Shown here in pieces: positions 45,843 through 54,279 of a DNA stretch of 64,000 nt (the first letter of the stretch is position 1; each line of letters opens with the position of its first letter). This DNA is from DATGKG01 sp963851325 (GTDB lineage: Bacteria > Desulfobacterota > Binatia > Binatales > Binataceae): the NCBI GenBank assembly GCA_963851325.1, contig CAWKOR010000001.1, positions 2,604,001 to 2,668,000 of the forward strand. The letters run 5' to 3'. The position numbers and the translations under genes were made by a program. The notes under the pieces are model-generated. The model had not been told where the DNA came from. It ran no database searches and was given only the letters and a program-made list of their open reading frames with translations.

Positions 45843-47081
45843 ATGCAGGGCACAATGATCTCGATCGCCGCCGCTGACGCAGGCACCTTCAACGGCTATC
45901 TGGCGATGCCCGAATCCGGCTCGGGCCCCGGCTTGATCTTGTTGCAGGAGATCTTCGGCATCAATCAGCACATCCGTGAGCTCGCGGACCTCTACGCCGA
46001 GGAGGGCTACGTCGTGCTCGCCCCGGATTTGTTCTGGCGGATGCAGCCCGGGATCGAGTTGGGATTCTCCGAAGACGATTTCAAGACCGCGCTCGGTTAC
46101 TATCAGCGCTTCGATACCAATCAGGCGATCCTCGATACCGGCGACGCGCTCCGCGCATTGCGCGCGAACCCGCGATGCTCCGGCGAGGTTGGCGCAGTCG
46201 GGTTCTGTCTGGGTGGAAAGCTGGCCTGGCTGGCCGCCGCGCGCCTGCCCTTCGATGCGGCGGTTGGCTACTACGGCGTCGCGATCGAGGAGCATCTGGC
46301 CGAAGCGAAATCGATTAGATGTCCAATCGCGCTCCATTTCGCATCGGAGGATAAATTCGTTCCAGCCGCCGCCCGAGCCGCTATCAAGCAGGCGCTGGCG
46401 GGAAACGACCAGGCTGAAACTTACGTCTACCTCGGCGCCGATCATGCCTTTAACAACTGGCAGCGTGACACCTACCATCGCCCGTCAGCGTCGCTGGCGC
46501 ATTCACGCACCATCAGCCTGCTGCGTCGCGCCATCGGCCCCCGCTACGACCTCGACGCCCTATGGGAAAAGCATCTCGAAGGCGAGTTCGTGACTTGTGA
46601 TCCCGATGCGACGATTCGCACGATGATCCCGCGCGCCTACGTCAATCATGTGCCGACGATGATCGGCGGCTTCGGCGAGCGCGAACTGCATCGCTACTAC
46701 AAGTACCACTTCATTCCGCAGAATCAGGGTTCGATGATGATACCGATCTCGCGCACCATCGGCGGCGATCGGCTGGTCGATGAATTCGTCGCATGCTTCA
46801 CGCATGACAAGGAAAACGACACGCTGCTGCCGGGCATCAAGCCCACCGGCAAACAGGTGCGCATCCCGATGGTCGCGATCGTGCAATTTCGCGGCAACAA
46901 GCTGGCCGCCGAGCACCTGTATTGGGATCAGGCATCGGTGCTGGCGCAGGTCGGCCTCGCGAATGCGAAGGAACTTCCGATAACCGGAGCCGAAGCAGCA
47001 GACACGGTTCTCGATGAGGAGTTGCCGCTCAATACGTTGCGCGCAGAACTCTGGTGGAAGAAGAGCGAGGGAAAAAGCTAA
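45843..47081 (+). CDS. Dienelactone hydrolase fused to a C-terminal NTF2/SnoaL-like domain
   Basis: 412 aa. Residues 1-225 are a dienelactone hydrolase: GFCLGGKL with nucleophile Cys122, Asp169 (SEDKFV), His200 (GADHAFNN). Residues about 240-412 are a separate alpha+beta domain (GERELHRYYKYHFIPQ, AEHLYWDQASVLAQVGL) like SnoaL/NTF2 proteins. Start at ATG 45843 after GAGGGGAAAC. Typical DLH is about 240 aa, so the fusion is notable. Fits ring-cleavage lactone opening downstream of the Rieske enzyme. Confidence 0.9.
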   Translation: MQGTMISIAAADAGTFNGYLAMPESGSGPGLILLQEIFGINQHIRELADLYAEEGYVVLAPDLFWRMQPGIELGFSEDDFKTALGYYQRFDTNQAILDTGDALRALRANPRCSGEVGAVGFCLGGKLAWLAAARLPFDAAVGYYGVAIEEHLAEAKSIRCPIALHFASEDKFVPAAARAAIKQALAGNDQAETYVYLGADHAFNNWQRDTYHRPSASLAHSRTISLLRRAIGPRYDLDALWEKHLEGEFVTCDPDATIRTMIPRAYVNHVPTMIGGFGERELHRYYKYHFIPQNQGSMMIPISRTIGGDRLVDEFVACFTHDKENDTLLPGIKPTGKQVRIPMVAIVQFRGNKLAAEHLYWDQASVLAQVGLANAKELPITGAEAADTVLDEELPLNTLRAELWWKKSEGKS

Positions 47082-47246
47082 CCGATTCGCATCGAGAACC
47101 ACAGCTTCGGCCTCGAAGGCGGTTGCACATCACATCCAGGGAAATTGGCGCATCGGGATAACTCGTTCCCGTCCGCTGTCCCATTATCGGGCATGCAGTC
47201 TGAACAGGGATGGTGGCATTGGCGAAACATCGTGAAACAAACAGGT

Positions 47247-47275
47247 TTGACTGTTTCTTCATGTTTTGCTATTTT
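47247..47275 (+). promoter_or_regulatory. Predicted sigma-70 type promoter
   Basis: TTGACT (47247-47252), a 17-bp spacer and TATTTT (47270-47275) in a locally AT-rich stretch of the 261-bp gap after the DLH gene. A transcript would start near 47282 and give a leader of about 60 nt to the FAD oxidoreductase ATG at 47343. Confidence 0.55.
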
Positions 47276-47342
47276 CGACTCCAATCTGCACGTATTAATG
47301 CAGCAAAGTCTAAAAACGCGAGGAAAGCGGCGGAGCATTCGA

Positions 47343-48530
47343 ATGTCTTCTCCAACTACAGAAGTGGCAGTTATCGGGGCGGGACCCTATGGCCTCGCTG
47401 CGGCGGCTCATCTCCGAGCATCGGGGATCGAGACGACGGTGTTCGGCCAGCCCATGTCGTTCTGGGATCAGCAGATGCCCAAGGGCATGTTTCTACGCTC
47501 GGCGTGGTACGCCTGCGATATCGCGGATCCAGCGGGGCATTTCAGCCTGGATAATTTCAGGGCGCGGGAGGAAGAGACATTCTCGGCGCCGGTGCCGCTG
47601 GACTCTTTCGTACGTTATGGACTGTGGTTTCAGCGCCATCTCATCCCGGACCTCGACCAGCGGATGGTAACCCGCATCGATAAGAATGGGAGCTTTCGGC
47701 TCGCTCTTGGCGATGGCGAAGCCCTCCATGCCAAACGGGTGGTGGTCGCGGCAGGGATTTCGCCATTCGCGCAACGGCCACCCGAGTTTTACCGATTACC
47801 CCGTCACCTGGCCTCTCATTCGAGCGAGCATCGCGACCTCAGCCGCTTCCGCGGACAGCGAGTATTGGTGGTCGGCGGAGGCCAAAGCGCCTTCGAATCA
47901 GCCGCCCTGCTCAAGGAAGGCGGCGCCGAAGTCGAACTGGTGATGCGTGCTCCCGAGGTCCGCTGGCTCCATGGAAGTGTTCACTTCCGCAACAAATTGC
48001 GGGCCCTGCGACGCTTGCTCTACCCGCCCACCGATGTTGGTCCTCCGGGACTCAACCAGCTCATTGCGAGGCCGCACCTGTTTCGCCTGCTCCCACGCAG
48101 ACTGCAAACCAAATGGGCTTATCGCGCGATTCGACCGGCCGCATCGACCTGGCTTCGCGATCGGGTCGAAGGGGTCAGAATCACCACCGGGCACCATGTG
48201 ACGCGAGCAGTCGCGTGCGGTGATGTCGCGCGGGTCGAACTGGATGATGGATCGACGCGAGAGGTGGATCACATCCTGCTCGGAACCGGCTTCCGGGTCG
48301 ATGTCTCACGCTATGGTTTCCTCGGGCCCGAACTGGTCCGCAACCTGAGAATCGACCAGGGATATCCGCGGCTCAACGCGGGCCTCGAGTCGTCGGTCCC
48401 GGGTCTGCATTTTATGGGTGCTCCGGCGGCGCGAAGCTTCGGGCCACTGGTGCGGTTCGTTTCGGGCACTGGCTACAGCGCTCGCGCATTGACCGAAGCG
48501 ATCGTTCGCGCTGCTCGAGGTCGGAGCTAA
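47343..48530 (+). CDS. FAD-dependent NAD(P)H oxidoreductase (flavin monooxygenase-like)
   Basis: 395 aa. First dinucleotide fold VAVIGAGPYGLAAAAHL (GAGPYG at 12-17) for FAD, second VLVVGGGQSAFESAALL at 175-190 for NAD(P)H, and DHILLGTGFRVD near the end. The layout resembles lysine/ornithine N-monooxygenase-like and Baeyer-Villiger-type flavoproteins. Start at ATG 47343 with AGGAAAG upstream. Two bp separate it from the ATP-grasp gene, so the two surely work together. Confidence 0.88.
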   Translation: MSSPTTEVAVIGAGPYGLAAAAHLRASGIETTVFGQPMSFWDQQMPKGMFLRSAWYACDIADPAGHFSLDNFRAREEETFSAPVPLDSFVRYGLWFQRHLIPDLDQRMVTRIDKNGSFRLALGDGEALHAKRVVVAAGISPFAQRPPEFYRLPRHLASHSSEHRDLSRFRGQRVLVVGGGQSAFESAALLKEGGAEVELVMRAPEVRWLHGSVHFRNKLRALRRLLYPPTDVGPPGLNQLIARPHLFRLLPRRLQTKWAYRAIRPAASTWLRDRVEGVRITTGHHVTRAVACGDVARVELDDGSTREVDHILLGTGFRVDVSRYGFLGPELVRNLRIDQGYPRLNAGLESSVPGLHFMGAPAARSFGPLVRFVSGTGYSARALTEAIVRAARGRS

Positions 48531-48532
48531 GC

Positions 48533-49933
48533 ATGACCAACGAACTCAACGTTGCAGAGCGCTCCTCCGGACCATCAGAGACGGAGGACCCGGCCAAGGC
48601 CAGCGACTGCGACGACCTCGCGGGTTCGGAAAAGTGTCTGCCGGGCGCGGTAGTACTTGGGGGAGACTATCGCGCCCTTACCGTTGTGCGCAGCCTTGGC
48701 CGTCGCGGCATCCCGGTTTGGGTCTTTCCCGAACAGCAAAAGATCGCGACCAAGTCCCGATACGCCGTCAGACAGTTCCCATTGCCATCCGCCGATGAAG
48801 AGAAGCAGGTCGATTTCCTGCTTGCCGCTGGCGAGCGATACGGCCTCGACCAATGGGTATTGTTTCCCACCGAAGATACTCACGCTGCTCTGCTGGCGCG
48901 ACATCAAGCAAAGCTTGCGAGCAGATTCCGGCTGGCAACCGCGCCATGGCAAACCGTCGAGGTAGCCTACGACAAACGAGCAACCTATCGGGTCGCGCAG
49001 GAGCTTGGTGTCGATTGCCCCGTGACGCACTACCCGCGCGATCGTCGCGAGGTCGAAGGTTTGGACTGCTCGTATCCGGTGATTCTCAAGCCCGCGATAA
49101 AGGAAGCGGTCAATCGATTCACTCGCGAAAAGGCCTGGCCGATCCACGAGCGCGCGTCGTTGCTGGCGAGCTATGACGCGGCCTGCACGATGGTCGATCC
49201 GGATCTGATTATGATCCAGGAATTGATCCCCGGCGGCGGCGAGGCGCAATTTTCATACGGCGCGATTTGTCGTGATGGGCGGACGCTATCATCGCTGGTA
49301 GCTCGGCGCGCGCGCCAGTATCCGGTCGATTTCGGCCGCTCCAGCTCTTTCGTTGAAACCGTGGAGGCGCCCGCGGTTGAAGACGCCGCGCGCCGCTTGC
49401 TCGAAGGCCTCCGCTACACCGGCTTGATGGAGGCGGAATTCAAGTACGACTGTCGCGATGGCCGCTACAAGTTGCTCGATCTCAATCCACGGGTTTGGGG
49501 ATGGCACACCTTGGCGCGCGCCGGGGGCGTCGATTTCCCATATTTCCAATGGCGTCTCGCCCAGCATCTGTCAGTCCCGGAAATCCGCGTGACCGCGGGC
49601 TACCGATGGGTGAGAATGACGACCGACCTGCCGGCAGCGGCGCGTGAGATAATCAGCGGCAGGATTTCTCTGCGAGCGTACTTGAAGTCGCTGCGCGCGC
49701 CCTTGGAGTTCGCGATGCTGGCGGCCGACGATCCGATCCCCTTTCTGCTCGAAGCGCCGATGCTTACGGTCGCGAGATTATCGCAACGACTGCACGAGCT
49801 TCGGAACGGCGCCAAGGCTCGATCCGCCGAGCCGATTCCCACTCCACCAAAGCCAATCGAGGTTGGCCATCAAAGCGATGTTCCTCGGATGCAGGTTTCG
49901 TCGCGGCCCGAAGCAGAGCTGCCGACCGCATAA
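48533..49933 (+). CDS. ATP-grasp ligase
   Basis: 466 aa. N-terminal Rossmann-like domain (LGGDYRALTVVRSLGRRGIP), preATP-grasp VLFPTEDTHAALL, ATP-binding region YPVILKPAIKEA and IMIQELIPGG, and metal ligands EAEFKYD and LLDLNPRVWG. Such carboxylate-amine ligases join an acyl phosphate to an amine or amino acid. The last 50 residues are Pro/Ser-rich and unique. No peptide substrate gene nearby. Cotranscribed with the FAD enzyme; product unknown. Confidence 0.87.
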   Translation: MTNELNVAERSSGPSETEDPAKASDCDDLAGSEKCLPGAVVLGGDYRALTVVRSLGRRGIPVWVFPEQQKIATKSRYAVRQFPLPSADEEKQVDFLLAAGERYGLDQWVLFPTEDTHAALLARHQAKLASRFRLATAPWQTVEVAYDKRATYRVAQELGVDCPVTHYPRDRREVEGLDCSYPVILKPAIKEAVNRFTREKAWPIHERASLLASYDAACTMVDPDLIMIQELIPGGGEAQFSYGAICRDGRTLSSLVARRARQYPVDFGRSSSFVETVEAPAVEDAARRLLEGLRYTGLMEAEFKYDCRDGRYKLLDLNPRVWGWHTLARAGGVDFPYFQWRLAQHLSVPEIRVTAGYRWVRMTTDLPAAAREIISGRISLRAYLKSLRAPLEFAMLAADDPIPFLLEAPMLTVARLSQRLHELRNGAKARSAEPIPTPPKPIEVGHQSDVPRMQVSSRPEAELPTA

Positions 49934-49993
49934 CCCGCACTTCGCCGATGTGGCGCGGTTGACGCGGTCGCCGGGCTTGTCAACGATAGCATC

Positions 49994-50902
49994 GTGCCGG
50001 AGCTGCCTGACGTCAGTGTCTATGTCGAAGCCCTGCGGACGCGCATCCGCGATCGCAGGTTCGTTCGCGCCATTGTCAAGTCGCCGTTCCTGCTCCGTTC
50101 CGCGGAGCCGCCTCTAAGCGCGACCTACGACAAGACCGTCCGCGACCTTCGTCGGGTAGGCAAGCGAATAGCAATCGGCCTCGAGGGCAACCTGTGGCTG
50201 GTGCTGCATCTCATGATTGCCGGCCGGCTCCATTGGGGCGCCTCGAAGCCAAAGCTTGGCAGCCGCAACACACTTGCCGCATTTGAATTCGACAACGGAT
50301 GGCTATGGCTCACCGAAGCGGGAACTCAGCGGCGCGCGTCGCTGACCGTGGTCGAAGGTGAGGCCGGTCTGCAATCGCTCAGCGCCGGCGGGATTGAGCC
50401 GCTCGATGTGAGCATGGAGGCATTCGCCGCGGCATTGCAGGCGGAAAATCACACCCTTAAGCGCGCGCTGACCGACCCTCACATCTTCAGCGGGATCGGT
50501 AACGCTTACTCCGACGAGATTTTGCATCGCGCGCAACTGTCTCCCGTTGCGATGTCGCAAAAACTCGGCGCGGAAGAAATCCAGCGACTCTACGAGGCCA
50601 CTCGCGCGACACTCATCGAATGGACCGATCGATTGCGCGCCGAGGCGGGCGACGGATTTCCGGAAGGAGTTACCGCATTTCGCCCCGAGATGGCGGTGCA
50701 TGGGCGCTATCATCAGCCGTGTCCGCGTTGCGGCGCGAAGATCCAACGCATCCGGTACGCGAGCAACGAGACCAACTACTGCGCGCCTTGTCAGACCGGG
50801 GGCCGCCTGCTGGCCGATCGCGCCTTATCGCGACTGATGCACCAGGACTGGCCGCGCACCCTCGACGAGCTCGAAGACCTCAAGCAGCGTCGCGCCAAGT
50901 AG
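49994..50902 (+). CDS. mutM: Formamidopyrimidine-DNA glycosylase (Fpg/MutM family)
   Basis: 302-aa base-excision repair enzyme removing oxidised purines. GTG start giving PELPDV with the catalytic N-terminal Pro and Glu. HLMIAGRLHW, IFSGIGNAYSDEILHRAQLSP and the C-terminal zinc finger (Cys243, Cys246, Cys263, Cys266) are present. Slightly longer than E. coli MutM (269 aa). 60 bp after the ATP-grasp gene and unrelated in function. Confidence 0.93.
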   Translation: MPELPDVSVYVEALRTRIRDRRFVRAIVKSPFLLRSAEPPLSATYDKTVRDLRRVGKRIAIGLEGNLWLVLHLMIAGRLHWGASKPKLGSRNTLAAFEFDNGWLWLTEAGTQRRASLTVVEGEAGLQSLSAGGIEPLDVSMEAFAAALQAENHTLKRALTDPHIFSGIGNAYSDEILHRAQLSPVAMSQKLGAEEIQRLYEATRATLIEWTDRLRAEAGDGFPEGVTAFRPEMAVHGRYHQPCPRCGAKIQRIRYASNETNYCAPCQTGGRLLADRALSRLMHQDWPRTLDELEDLKQRRAK

Positions 50903-50932
50903 TAGCTATTAGCTATCGCAGTTAGCTGACTC

Positions 50933-53095
50933 TCAGTTCTTGGCCTGCTTTGCTTCCTCGAGCTTGTCTTCGTTCGCGCGCTGAATGATGAATGAGCGAA
51001 TCGCCGCCGCCTGTTTCTTATCGATGTTCTTGGCAAACGACACCATCCCCTGGTCCTTGAATTTGCCGCCCAGCACAACATCGTAGTAACCATCGTCGTC
51101 GAGGAGCTTGCTATAGCGCAGGTCTGGATTGATGCCGCCGCTGACCACATCGACGCCATGGCACATGACGCAGTTACGTCCGTAGAGCTTCTTGCCTTCC
51201 GCGATGGTAGCGGCATTGGCAGTCTGCTTCGGCGGATCGAGCACCTTCACTTCCTCTGCGGCCGCAGCCGGCAAGGTCGCAGTGCCGCCCAGCTTATAGA
51301 CCAGCAGTCTACTTATGTTGCGTTGCGGCCCCGAGATCTTGGCTAGCCCTCCTCCCAGGATCGCATAACTGCCGCCCCATCCTACCAGCGTCGCGACATA
51401 TTGCTCGCCGTCGACTTCGTAGGTCATCGAGCCCGCGAGGACGGCCGTCTGGGTAGGCGTAGACCATAGTTTGGCGCCGTTGTCCGCTCGATAAGCCGCG
51501 AATTCATGCGTCGCGTTACCCTGGAAGACAAGGTTGCCGGCGGTAGTCATGATGCCGCTGTTCCACGGCCCGGCGTATTGGTGGCGCCAGACCTCTTTCT
51601 GATGGACCGGATCCCAGGCAAGGAGGAATCCTTTCTCACCCTTCAATGCATCCTTAAATGCCGCTCCCTCGCCTGCGGTTACCTTCGCGAGATCGATCGC
51701 CATATTGTTGCCGACCGTGGTGCGCGTGAAATGCTTGTCCGTCTCGAAGGCGAAGCCTTCCTCCTGCGCCGGAATGTAGGCCAACCCGGTCTGCGGATTA
51801 AACGCCATTGGTTGCCAGTTATGCCCACCGCTCGGCGCCGGCCGGGCAGTAAATGGTTTGCCGGTCTTATCGTAGCGTGCCGCCGCAATTTCGATCGGGC
51901 GGCCAGTCTTCAGATCGATGCCTTTGGACCAGTTTACCGGCACGAAGTTGTTCGCTGAGATCAGTTCGCCGGTTTTCCGATCGAGGACATAGTAATAGCC
52001 GTCTTTGCCCGCCTGCATCGCAACCTTGCGAAGTTTGCCGTCGATGGTCAAGTCAGCGAGGATCACGTCCTGGGTGGCGTCGTAATCCCATACGTCGCCG
52101 GGCACCACCTGGTAGTGCCACACGTACTCGCCGGTCGAGGCTTTCAGCGCGATGATGGATGCGAGGTACAAGTTGTCGCCGCCTTCGGGGCTGCGATGCT
52201 TCTGATCCCATTCGATGCCGTTGGCGGTCCCGAAATACATCATGTCGAGTTCCGGATCGTAGGAAATGCCGCCCCATGGAGATCCGCCGCCACCGCTCTC
52301 CCACCATTCTCCAGTCCAGGTCTTGGCCGCCTTCGCCATCGCCGGACTCTCGAACCCTTTGGACGGATCGCCGGGTACGGTATAGGTGCGCCAAAGTTTC
52401 TTGCCGGTAGCAGCGTCGTAGGCCGACATGTATCCGCGCACGCCATACTCGGAGCCGCTGTTGCCGATGACAACCTTGTCATTGAAGACGCGCGGCGCGG
52501 ACGTGATGGTGTAAGGCTTGTTTCGGTCGGTGGTTTGGACGCTCCAGACCGGTTTGCCGGTAGCCGCGTCAAGCGCAATCAATCTGCCATCGATGGTTCC
52601 GACATAAACCCTGCCCTTCCATACCGCGACCCCGCGATTTACCGCATCGCAGCAGACATGGATAAGGATTTCGCGGCCCACCTTCGGATCGAAATCCCAT
52701 AGCAGCTTGCCGGTCTTGGCATCGAAGGCCTTCACCATGCTCCATGCGGTGGTGATGTACATCACGCCATCGACCACGATCGGCGTGGCCTCCTGACCGC
52801 GATCGGTGTTGAGGTCGTAGTACCACGCGAGCCCGAGGTTCTTCGCGTTGTCGGCGTTGATCTTGTTCAACGGACTGAAACGCTGCTCGCTATAGGTCCT
52901 GCCGTAGGTCATCCAGTCGCCGGGATCCTTGTCGGCGCCGACCAGGCGCGCAGCATCGACGTGCGCGGCGGGGGCGGGCGATGCGGCGGCCGCGGCCGGC
53001 GACTCATCGGCTTGGGCACTGTAATGCAGGAATCCGAACCCGCCGATCGTCAATGCAATTGCAACTGCTGCGAGATGACTGGACTTCGCAATCAT
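50933..53095 (-). CDS. PQQ-dependent quinohemoprotein alcohol dehydrogenase
   Basis: 720 aa, periplasmic. Signal peptide to about residue 29. Eight-bladed PQQ propeller with vicinal Cys148-Cys149 (CCDAVNRG), metal ligands Glu216 (SGSEYGVRG) and Asn292, and catalytic Asp337. C-terminal cytochrome c domain with CVMCH at 642-646 and Met684 as likely axial ligand. Residue 339 is Asp (VWDYDATQ), the extra acid that marks lanthanide-using XoxF/PedH enzymes. Oxidises primary alcohols, passing electrons to heme c. It uses the cofactor made by pqqABCDE. TTAAGGAG ribosome-binding site. Confidence 0.95.
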   Translation of the reverse strand: MIAKSSHLAAVAIALTIGGFGFLHYSAQADESPAAAAASPAPAAHVDAARLVGADKDPGDWMTYGRTYSEQRFSPLNKINADNAKNLGLAWYYDLNTDRGQEATPIVVDGVMYITTAWSMVKAFDAKTGKLLWDFDPKVGREILIHVCCDAVNRGVAVWKGRVYVGTIDGRLIALDAATGKPVWSVQTTDRNKPYTITSAPRVFNDKVVIGNSGSEYGVRGYMSAYDAATGKKLWRTYTVPGDPSKGFESPAMAKAAKTWTGEWWESGGGGSPWGGISYDPELDMMYFGTANGIEWDQKHRSPEGGDNLYLASIIALKASTGEYVWHYQVVPGDVWDYDATQDVILADLTIDGKLRKVAMQAGKDGYYYVLDRKTGELISANNFVPVNWSKGIDLKTGRPIEIAAARYDKTGKPFTARPAPSGGHNWQPMAFNPQTGLAYIPAQEEGFAFETDKHFTRTTVGNNMAIDLAKVTAGEGAAFKDALKGEKGFLLAWDPVHQKEVWRHQYAGPWNSGIMTTAGNLVFQGNATHEFAAYRADNGAKLWSTPTQTAVLAGSMTYEVDGEQYVATLVGWGGSYAILGGGLAKISGPQRNISRLLVYKLGGTATLPAAAAEEVKVLDPPKQTANAATIAEGKKLYGRNCVMCHGVDVVSGGINPDLRYSKLLDDDGYYDVVLGGKFKDQGMVSFAKNIDKKQAAAIRSFIIQRANEDKLEEAKQAKN

Positions 53096-53276
53096 CGGTT
53101 CTCTGTCTCCTTAACGTCGAGCCTTCTCACTCGGAGTCATTCGGCTTGAGTATGTGAATTGTTCGATGCGAGCCTCGACGATCAGCCGTACGACCAGCTT
53201 GCCCCACGCCGGCTGAATGCGAACGTTCGCGGTATCGACATACCACGCTGTCGGAGAAAGTCCATAGCAGCGTCAC

Positions 53277-54200
53277 CTATGCCTGCGTGGCCGGCGAGGA
53301 CATGGGAGAGGATCGCCCGGTGCGAAGGAGAGCGTCCGCGTCCTGACGCACCAGCAAACCCATCACCCATCCCAGGTTGGCGATCACGACCTCGCCGATC
53401 ATCGACGCAAACATCTCCGGCGGTACAAGCGCCGCCGGCCCGATCGCGTTTGCCTCGAAATGAGAAGCCGCAAGGAACAACGCGGCCTCCGCCACCACGG
53501 CAATCGACAAACCAAGAGCAACAGCATGCCAGGCCTTGGGAGACCATTGCCGGTCGATCGCAAGGCCCCCCAGAAAGCCATTGAGCGCGCATGATGGTAC
53601 GACGAACCGCAGCAGCGACCTCGCTACCGCCAGCAGTGCCATCGGGTTGTTGCCGGCCGAGACTTCGCGAAGCTCGGCCGGAGTCTCCAGAAAATAGAGT
53701 TGCACCATCGCCAGCCCCACCAGCCCCACGCCGGTAAGCAACCCAACGATGAGCCCATACCATTTCGCTTGAGGGCCTTCTCGCTTTACGCCATAGAGCC
53801 ATGCCAGCGTGATCAGAGTTGGAGCTACCAGTGCGGTCAGCAATTGCTCCAGCACCATCAGTCCATGAAGGCCGATGCTCTCGCTAATGTGGCTGTGCAA
53901 GAGGCCATGGAGCAGGCTGGTCGCGACTATCGTCAAAAAGGCCCCCGCCCGGATCAGGATGCTGTCTTTACGTCCCGTAGCCTCGCGCATCCGCACCGGC
54001 CCGATTCGCTCCAGGATCGGCTCGATTACCAGGAGCATTCCGATCGATGTCAGGGCAATAACTATCAGTTCTTGAAGCTGTTCATGGGCGGGATGGGCCA
54101 GGAATTCCTCGATGGCTTGATAGACGACACTGAAGAACGCGGACACGAGGCCGGTCGTTAGAGCTAGCCTTAGCGGGCGCTGATGAGGTGATTTTGACAA
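53277..54200 (-). CDS. Multi-pass membrane protein of unknown function
   Basis: 307 aa with about eight transmembrane helices (for example ALTTGLVSAFFSVVYQAI, LIVIALTSIGMLLVIEPIL, WYGLIVGLLTGVGLVGLAM, MIGEVVIANLGWVMGLLV), starting at TTG. Short loops, a polar C-terminal tail. No transporter motif recognised. 181 bp downstream of it lies the start of the PQQ dehydrogenase on the same strand, so it could precede it in a transcript. Confidence 0.7.
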   Translation of the reverse strand: MSKSPHQRPLRLALTTGLVSAFFSVVYQAIEEFLAHPAHEQLQELIVIALTSIGMLLVIEPILERIGPVRMREATGRKDSILIRAGAFLTIVATSLLHGLLHSHISESIGLHGLMVLEQLLTALVAPTLITLAWLYGVKREGPQAKWYGLIVGLLTGVGLVGLAMVQLYFLETPAELREVSAGNNPMALLAVARSLLRFVVPSCALNGFLGGLAIDRQWSPKAWHAVALGLSIAVVAEAALFLAASHFEANAIGPAALVPPEMFASMIGEVVIANLGWVMGLLVRQDADALLRTGRSSPMSSPATQA

Positions 54201-54279
54201 TCCAGCTAAGATAGCGGCGTTGGAGTATCAATCCCAGAGTCGGAGGGTCAGCGCGAAATGCTGGAAGCAATGGTGGGTG

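Noticed and set aside
53096..53276. Small open frames between the PQQ dehydrogenase and the membrane protein
   Set aside because: No start with ribosome-binding site, no recognisable domain; treated as the dehydrogenase leader region.
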